Shown in pieces: positions 5,951 through 9,694 of a stretch of DNA of 9,694 nt (position 1 is its first letter; each line of letters starts with the position of its first letter). Origin of the DNA: an uncultured Prevotellaceae bacterium (GTDB lineage: Bacteria; Bacteroidota; Bacteroidia; Bacteroidales; Bacteroidaceae); contig CALFJA010000026.1 in the NCBI GenBank assembly GCA_937877605.1, positions 1 to 9,694 on the forward strand, read 5' to 3'. The notes beneath the pieces are model-generated. The model saw only the letters and a list, made by a program, of their open reading frames with translations, ran no database searches and was not told the DNA's origin. Position numbers and translations under genes: made by a program.

Positions 5951-7281
5951 TTCTTTCTCATTTGGTTCATCAAGCCTGCCATCTGCGCCATTCCCCCTCC
6001 CGTCATCATTTTCATCATCTTGCGCATCTGGTCAAACTGCTTCATCAGGCGGTTCACCTCATCAATGGAGGTGCCCGAGCCCTTTGCTATCCGCTGCTTG
6101 CGGCCGAGGTTGAGTATTTCGGGATGGTGGCGTTCCTGCGGGGTCATGCTCCGGATGATGGCCTCTATGCCCTTGAAGGCATCGTTGTCGATGTCCACAT
6201 CGCGGAGCGCCTTGCCCATTCCGGGTATCATGGAGGCCAGATCCTTGATGTTGCCCATCTTCTTTATCTGCTGTATCTGGTTGAGGAAGTCCTCGAAGTC
6301 GAACTTGTTCTTGCGGATTTTCTTCTCCAGCCGGCGAGCCTCTTCCTCATCAAACTGCTGCTGTGCGCGCTCCACGAGGCTGACCACATCGCCCATGCCG
6401 AGTATTCGGTCGGCCATGCGGTCGGGGTGGAACACATCAAGGGCGTCCATTTTCTCGCCCGTTCCGATGAACTTGATGGGCTTGTTCACCACGGTGCGGA
6501 TGGAAAGTGCGGCACCGCCGCGGGTATCGCCGTCGAGTTTGGTCAGTATCACGCCGTCGAAGTCCAGGCGGTCGTTGAACTCCTTGGCGGTGTTGACTGC
6601 ATCCTGGCCGGTCATCGAGTCGACCACGAAGAGGGTCTCGTCGGGCTCCAGCATGCTTTTGAGCGATGCTATTTCCTGCATCATCTGCTCGTCGATGGCC
6701 AGACGGCCGGCTGTATCGACAATCACCACATCGCGGCCGGTGGACTTTGCCTCGGTCAGCGCATGGGTGGCAATTTCGTTCACATTCTTGCTTTCAGGTT
6801 CGGAGTAGACGGGAACGCCTATCTGTTCGCCCACGACGCGCAACTGTTCGATGGCGGCGGGGCGATAGACATCGCACGCCACGAGCAGCGGCTTGCGGTG
6901 GTGCTTCTGCTGGAGGAGGCTGGCCAGCTTGCCGCTGAAGGTGGTCTTACCCGAACCCTGCAAACCTGACATCAGGATGATGGCCGGACGCTTCTCCAAC
7001 TTGAGTTCGGCTGCCGTGCCGCCCATGAGCGTTGCCAGTTCGTCGTGAACCAGTTTCACCATCAACTGGCCGGGTTTCACCGCCGTGAGCACATTCATTC
7101 CCAGGGCTTTTTCCTTGACCGTGTCGGTGAACTGCTTGGCTACCTTGTAGTTGACATCGGCATCCAACAGCGCGCGCCGTACATCCTTCAGCGTTTCCGC
7201 CACATTTATCTCCGTGATTTTTCCTTCACCGCGGAGTATCTTGAAACTTCGTTCCAGTCTGTCACTTAAATTCTCAAACAT
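5947..7281 (-). CDS. ffh: Signal recognition particle protein Ffh (SRP54)
   Basis: 444 residues, normal for bacterial Ffh. With SRP RNA it binds signal sequences of nascent membrane proteins and delivers ribosomes to FtsY at the inner membrane. Domains in order: N-terminal helical bundle (1-95), GTPase G domain with P-loop GLQGSGKT (106-113), DVYRPAA (137-143), DTAGR (189-193) and TKLDGD (247-252) followed by RGG, then the M domain. The M domain has the RNA-binding signature GSGTSIDEVNRLMKQF (401-416) and a methionine-rich tail (419-441) that contributes to the signal-peptide groove. The ATG at 7281 gives the standard MFENLSDRLE start. No SD is visible; the leader is poor in G and rich in A, C and T. 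It is the first gene after the 293-bp gap and its promoter is at 7353-7384. Its stop overlaps folD by ATGA. Confidence 0.98.
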   Translation of the reverse strand: MFENLSDRLERSFKILRGEGKITEINVAETLKDVRRALLDADVNYKVAKQFTDTVKEKALGMNVLTAVKPGQLMVKLVHDELATLMGGTAAELKLEKRPAIILMSGLQGSGKTTFSGKLASLLQQKHHRKPLLVACDVYRPAAIEQLRVVGEQIGVPVYSEPESKNVNEIATHALTEAKSTGRDVVIVDTAGRLAIDEQMMQEIASLKSMLEPDETLFVVDSMTGQDAVNTAKEFNDRLDFDGVILTKLDGDTRGGAALSIRTVVNKPIKFIGTGEKMDALDVFHPDRMADRILGMGDVVSLVERAQQQFDEEEARRLEKKIRKNKFDFEDFLNQIQQIKKMGNIKDLASMIPGMGKALRDVDIDNDAFKGIEAIIRSMTPQERHHPEILNLGRKQRIAKGSGTSIDEVNRLMKQFDQMRKMMKMMTGGGMAQMAGLMNQMRKK

Positions 7282-7352
7282 TGATTAACGCTTATTGGTT
7301 ATGGTTGTTAACGGTTATTGTTTATTGGCTATTGCTTAATGTTTTTCCGATG

Positions 7353-7384
7353 CGAAGATACAAAAAAGCGTTTACGACACCAAA
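7353..7384 (-). promoter_or_regulatory. Bacteroidetes-type promoter for the ffh–folD unit
   Basis: On the minus strand TTTG (7384-7381), a 20-nt spacer, then TATCTTCG (7360-7353). This fits the Bacteroidetes primary sigma consensus TTTG-N19ish-TAnnTTTG, with one mismatch in the -7 box. Transcription would start near 7346, leaving a leader of about 65 nt before the ffh ATG. That leader (7282-7345) is low in G and made of repeated CAATA/CCATA/GTTAA-like words. It shows no stable hairpin and no recognisable riboswitch. Confidence 0.65.
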
Positions 7385-7430
7385 AAACCTTGTTTTTTTC
7401 TCTGCTCATTTTCGCTTCTTTCGGAGTTGT

Positions 7431-7531
7431 TTTCCAATTGGAGTCCAAACGCGTTCCGTTTGGGGCTCTTTCATCATGCGTTTAGGCCCCAAACGCAATG
7501 CGTTTGAGGCCCAATTGCAATTCGTTGGAAA
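7431..7531. repeat. Palindrome cluster with AAACGC core (possible dispersed intergenic repeat)
   Basis: A 101-bp block bounded by a 7-bp inverted repeat, TTTCCAA (7431-7437) and TTGGAAA (7525-7531). Inside are three foldable units. Hairpin 1 (7441-7468): GAG + CCAAACG / CGTTTGG + CTC with loop CGTTC. Hairpin 2 (7477-7497): TGCGTTT / AAACGCA with loop AGGCCCC. Hairpin 3 (7485-7511): GGCCCCAAACGCA / TGCGTTTGAGGCC, 12 of 13 positions paired around one central base. Hairpins 2 and 3 share the arm 7491-7497 and are therefore mutually exclusive. Two 24-nt stretches, 7445-7468 and 7489-7512, are imperfect direct repeats (19 of 24 identical). No T-run follows on either strand, so it is not a standard intrinsic terminator. 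The neighbours 7385-7430 and 7532-7574 show only a T/A-rich stretch and nothing else recognisable. Confidence 0.8.
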
Positions 7532-7574
7532 TCAAATGGTTACAAAAGCAGCGGCCGTTGGTCGCCCTGTACGG

Positions 7575-8522
7575 TCATTCCGACAATCGGAAACGGGCGA
7601 TGAGGGGCAGATGGTCGCTGTATCCGTTCTGCCAGCGCGGGCCTATATAGTTGCGCTTCGGCTTTGTTCCGCCGTAGGTTTCGTCGCCGGTCAGGAGAAA
7701 GGGGAAGTCGGCTATCTGTCCGCCGATAAGGGAACTTTCCATGGAAGGACTGCAGAGGATGTGGTCCAGGCTGCGCCAGACACCGCGATACTTATAGGTT
7801 CCGGCGACGCCGCCACTGCCCTTGAACGCTGCCGAGACATCGGTCAGCCCCCTCTCTGCCAGGAATTTCAGCGAAGGTGAGGAGGTGTAGTCGTTGAAAT
7901 CGCCTGCAACAACGATTTTTGCTGACGGCGACAGGGCACGGATGGAGTCGACGGCCGCCGCCAGACACTCTGCCACGGCCATGCGATGGGGGCGTGTCTG
8001 ACGCTCTCCGTCGCGCCGGCTGGGGGCATGCAGGGCAAAAATGTGGAGGGTGTCGCCCGTAATGACCTCGCCCGACACATAAAGGATGTCGCGCGTCGGA
8101 CGCATGTTCTTCAGCGGTTGGATACGGATGGACCTACTTTCAAGCAATCGGAAAGCAAAGGGAGAGTAGAGCACGGCCACATCTATGCCCCTAAGGTCGG
8201 GACTGTCGGTGAGAAGATACTCATAGCGTGCCGAACGCAACAGCGACTTACGGGTGAGGTCCACCATCACGCTGTCGTTCTCCACTTCGGTGAGCACCAC
8301 CAGGTCGGGAAGTGTCCAGCCCTCGTCCCGACCACCGCAGGCTATCAGCGTCCGCCCCACATTGTTCACCTTTTGCCAGTAGCGGTAGTGGGTCCAATGA
8401 CGATAGCTTTCTGGAAGCCATTCCGTATCGTCGTGGACGGAGTCGGGCTCGCAGTCGAAAAGGTTCTCGCAGTTCCACTCCACAAGGGTGAAAACCTGCA
8501 GCAGGAGGGCAAACAGCATCAT
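7575..8522 (-). CDS. Endonuclease/exonuclease/phosphatase-fold protein (EEP family)
   Basis: 315 residues of the DNase I/EEP superfamily, Mg-dependent enzymes that cut phosphodiester or phosphomonoester bonds. All core motifs are visible in order: EWNCENLFD (Asn17 and Glu20), TEVEN (79-82 region, metal ligand), the ALHAPSR block with His165, AGDFND (Asp208, Asn210), SLDHI (Asp253-His254) and YSDHLP (Asp303-His304). The active site therefore looks complete. The substrate is unknown; Bacteroidales homologues are mostly annotated only as 'endonuclease'. The first 12 residues (MMLFALLLQVFT) are hydrophobic but uncharged, and the fold begins straight after, so export is possible but poorly supported. 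An in-frame TAG (the aroC stop) 18 nt upstream prevents a longer start. ATGs at 8522 and 8519 are equivalent. It follows aroC closely, so the two are probably co-transcribed. The long gap with palindromes follows it. Confidence 0.88.
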   Translation of the reverse strand: MMLFALLLQVFTLVEWNCENLFDCEPDSVHDDTEWLPESYRHWTHYRYWQKVNNVGRTLIACGGRDEGWTLPDLVVLTEVENDSVMVDLTRKSLLRSARYEYLLTDSPDLRGIDVAVLYSPFAFRLLESRSIRIQPLKNMRPTRDILYVSGEVITGDTLHIFALHAPSRRDGERQTRPHRMAVAECLAAAVDSIRALSPSAKIVVAGDFNDYTSSPSLKFLAERGLTDVSAAFKGSGGVAGTYKYRGVWRSLDHILCSPSMESSLIGGQIADFPFLLTGDETYGGTKPKRNYIGPRWQNGYSDHLPLIARFRLSE

Positions 8523-8540
8523 GGTTGTATGAATGGCGAC

Positions 8541-9551
8541 CTACAGTTTCCGTGCAAGCAGCATGTGGTCGAGCAGCGTCAGGGCCGTCATGGCCTCGAC
8601 AATGGGCACGGCACGCGGCACGGCACAGACATCGTGGCGACCCGTTATGGCATGCGATACGACCTCGCCGCCCACCGTCGCCATCTGCTGCGGCTGTGAA
8701 ATAGAGGCTATCGGCTTGAACCCCACACGGAAACAGATTTCCTCGCCGTTGCTGATGCCGCCCTGAATGCCACCGCTATGGTTGGTCAAGGTACGCACCT
8801 GCCCGTCGCTCAACACATAGGCGTCGTTCTGGTCGCTGCCGCGCTGCTGGCATCCGGCAAACCCACTGCCCACTTCAAAGGCTCGGACGGCATTGATGCT
8901 GAGCATGGCTGCGCCCAGACGGGCATGCAACTTGTCGAATTCGGGCTCGCCCAAGCCGACGGGACAACCGGTCACCGTGCAGGTGATGCAACCTCCTATG
9001 CTGTCGCCGGCACGGCGGACATTCTCCAAAAGCGGAGCCGCTTCGTCCAGCCCGCCGTCGGTGAGCACTTGTGTGCCTATCTGGGAAACATAGGCATGGA
9101 TACCTATGCCGTGTTCCTGCAGCACCTGCTGCGCCATGGCACCTGCCACCACACGGGGAACGGTGACACGAGCCGACTGCCTTCCACCGCCGCGATGGTC
9201 GCGATGGCCGTATTTCTGGTTGTAGACATAGTCGGCATGGGAAGGTCTGCAGAGTTCGCGCAGGGCTTCGTAGTCGGCCGGGCGCTGATTGTTGTTCGCC
9301 ACCACGAAGGCAATGGGAGCACCCGTGGTCTTCCCTTCGAAAATGCCGGAAAGGAATTGCACGGTGTCCTGCTCATGGCGGGCGGTCGAGGCAATGTCGT
9401 TGGATGGCCGGCGGCGCTCAAGTGCACGCTGGATGCCTACGGTGTCGACAACCACTCCCGAGGGGAAGCCGTCGAGCACACCGCCAATCACAGGGCCATG
9501 ACTCTCTCCAAAGGTGGTGAGTCGGAGGATGGTGCCGAATGTGTTGCTCAT
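8541..9551 (-). CDS. aroC: Chorismate synthase
   Basis: Catalyses the last shikimate-pathway step, EPSP to chorismate with reduced FMN, feeding aromatic amino acids and folate. Seen: GESHG (15-19, first catalytic His), FLSGIFEGKTTGAPI, RPSHADYVYNQKYG (102-115, second catalytic His), GGGRQSAR (121-128), SINAVRAFEVGSGF, SGGIQGGISNGE (259-270), GRHD (304-307) and VPRAVPIVEAM (311-321). It is 336 residues, about 20 short of usual bacterial forms. The missing part falls between VSQIG (155-159) and AGDSIGG (181-187), where relatives have a longer segment including a CPDP motif. Two substitutions stand out: SARVT instead of the usual SARET, and GRHDV instead of GRHDP. The catalytic His and the GRHD Asp remain, so it is probably active. 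The start ATG follows a 31-nt guanine-free leader without SD. Confidence 0.96.
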   Translation of the reverse strand: MSNTFGTILRLTTFGESHGPVIGGVLDGFPSGVVVDTVGIQRALERRRPSNDIASTARHEQDTVQFLSGIFEGKTTGAPIAFVVANNNQRPADYEALRELCRPSHADYVYNQKYGHRDHRGGGRQSARVTVPRVVAGAMAQQVLQEHGIGIHAYVSQIGTQVLTDGGLDEAAPLLENVRRAGDSIGGCITCTVTGCPVGLGEPEFDKLHARLGAAMLSINAVRAFEVGSGFAGCQQRGSDQNDAYVLSDGQVRTLTNHSGGIQGGISNGEEICFRVGFKPIASISQPQQMATVGGEVVSHAITGRHDVCAVPRAVPIVEAMTALTLLDHMLLARKL

Positions 9552-9620
9552 TGTGTGGATGTGAAGTGAAAGGTTATTAAGACTATAAGGTCGTCAGGGG
9601 GTGAGGCCGTCGGGGGCGCA
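9552..9620 (-). other. slyD–aroC spacer and aroC leader
   Basis: 69 bp between the slyD stop and the aroC ATG. The 31 nt next to the start (9552-9582) contain no G on the coding strand. The slyD-proximal half is GC-rich (GACGGCC, CACCCCC) but forms no convincing hairpin plus T-run. No clear TTTG/TAnnTTTG promoter is seen, so aroC may be read through from slyD. Confidence 0.5.
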
Positions 9621-9694
9621 TCAGTGGCAATGGCCGCATCCACAGCCATCGTGTTCATGGTCGCAATCATCGTGGTCGCAGCCTTCATGATGGC
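9621..9694 (-). CDS. slyD: FKBP-type peptidyl-prolyl isomerase SlyD, C-terminal end
   Basis: Only the last 23 codons plus TGA are in the window; the gene continues beyond the right edge. The visible tail holds 7 His and 5 Cys with many Asp, Glu and Gly, beginning HHEGCDHDD and ending DGCGCGHCH. This is the metal-binding C-terminal extension typical of SlyD, which combines prolyl isomerase/chaperone activity with Ni/Zn binding for metalloenzyme maturation. The catalytic FKBP and IF domains cannot be checked here. Another His/Cys-rich metal-binding protein could end similarly, but the GCGCGHCH ending fits Bacteroidales SlyD. It is on the same strand as aroC and 69 bp upstream of it. Confidence 0.8.
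   Translation of the reverse strand, partial: HHEGCDHDDCDHEHDGCGCGHCH

Noticed and set aside
5072..6808. Long plus-strand open frame (about 578 codons) opposite folD and ffh
   Set aside because: Translation is Ser/Arg/Cys-rich with no recognisable domain, and it lies wholly antisense to two certain genes; it is open because of their codon bias.
5962..6969. Second plus-strand open frame opposite ffh (His/Leu-rich)
   Set aside because: Composition is the mirror of ffh codons; no motif; a shadow.
7282..7345. Riboswitch or SRP RNA gene in the ffh leader
   Set aside because: Low-complexity, G-poor sequence without stable stems or conserved SRP RNA loop motifs.
7441..7511. Hairpins as an intrinsic terminator for the aroC–EEP transcript
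   Set aside because: Strong stems but no T-run follows on the minus strand (next bases are CAATTGGAAAACAACTCC-like). A non-canonical end is possible but not shown.
8778..9569. Plus-strand open frame opposite aroC
   Set aside because: Antisense to a certain chorismate synthase gene, no domain recognised.
1..9694. Mobile element, CRISPR array, defence or toxin system
   Set aside because: No transposase, integrase, regularly spaced repeats or known defence domains; all genes are housekeeping or metabolic and collinear.

Overview
The window reads as a chromosomal housekeeping block from a member of the Bacteroidales, most likely the Prevotellaceae/Bacteroidaceae. The clues are the ffh–folD pair, the ferredoxin + VorB-type 2-oxoacid oxidoreductase cluster preceded by a one-TPR protein, a UDP-GlcNAc 2-epimerase-like protein of the 'GARPNFxKIAP' type, a SlyD with a His/Cys-rich tail, a promoter of the Bacteroidetes TTTG/TAnnTTTG type, and a general scarcity of Shine-Dalgarno (SD) sites. 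The species cannot be fixed from sequence reading alone. Every gene I accept is on the minus strand, so transcription runs from high to low coordinates.

From the right edge: the last 23 codons of slyD (9621-9694); aroC, chorismate synthase (8541-9551); and an endonuclease/exonuclease/phosphatase-fold protein (7575-8522). A 293-bp gap (7282-7574) follows. It holds a cluster of AAACGC-core palindromes (7431-7531) and a good Bacteroidetes promoter (7353-7384) that should drive the next unit.

That unit is very compact: ffh (SRP GTPase), folD (one-carbon metabolism; 4-nt overlap with ffh), a 66-residue TPR protein (20-nt overlap with folD), then a four-gene 2-oxoacid:ferredoxin oxidoreductase operon in the order ferredoxin (delta), alpha (VorB-like), beta (TPP-binding), gamma. 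The three large subunits have real SD sites, and alpha and beta overlap by 4 nt, so balanced subunit synthesis by translational coupling is likely. The complex interconverts a 2-oxoacid and its acyl-CoA using ferredoxin. Branched-chain versus 2-oxoglutarate specificity cannot be settled here.

After a 78-bp spacer come a WecB-like epimerase homologue that has lost the family's catalytic residues (1057-2175), a YdfG-type short-chain dehydrogenase starting at TTG (282-1043), and the first 87 codons of a secreted, probably outer-membrane protein (1-262) that runs off the left edge.

I see no mobile element, CRISPR array, tRNA or rRNA, and nothing that looks like a new defence or biosynthetic system. 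The points most worth following are the catalytically degenerate WecB homologue, the palindrome cluster upstream of the ffh promoter, an apparently shortened chorismate synthase, and the guanine-free leaders at genes without SD sites.
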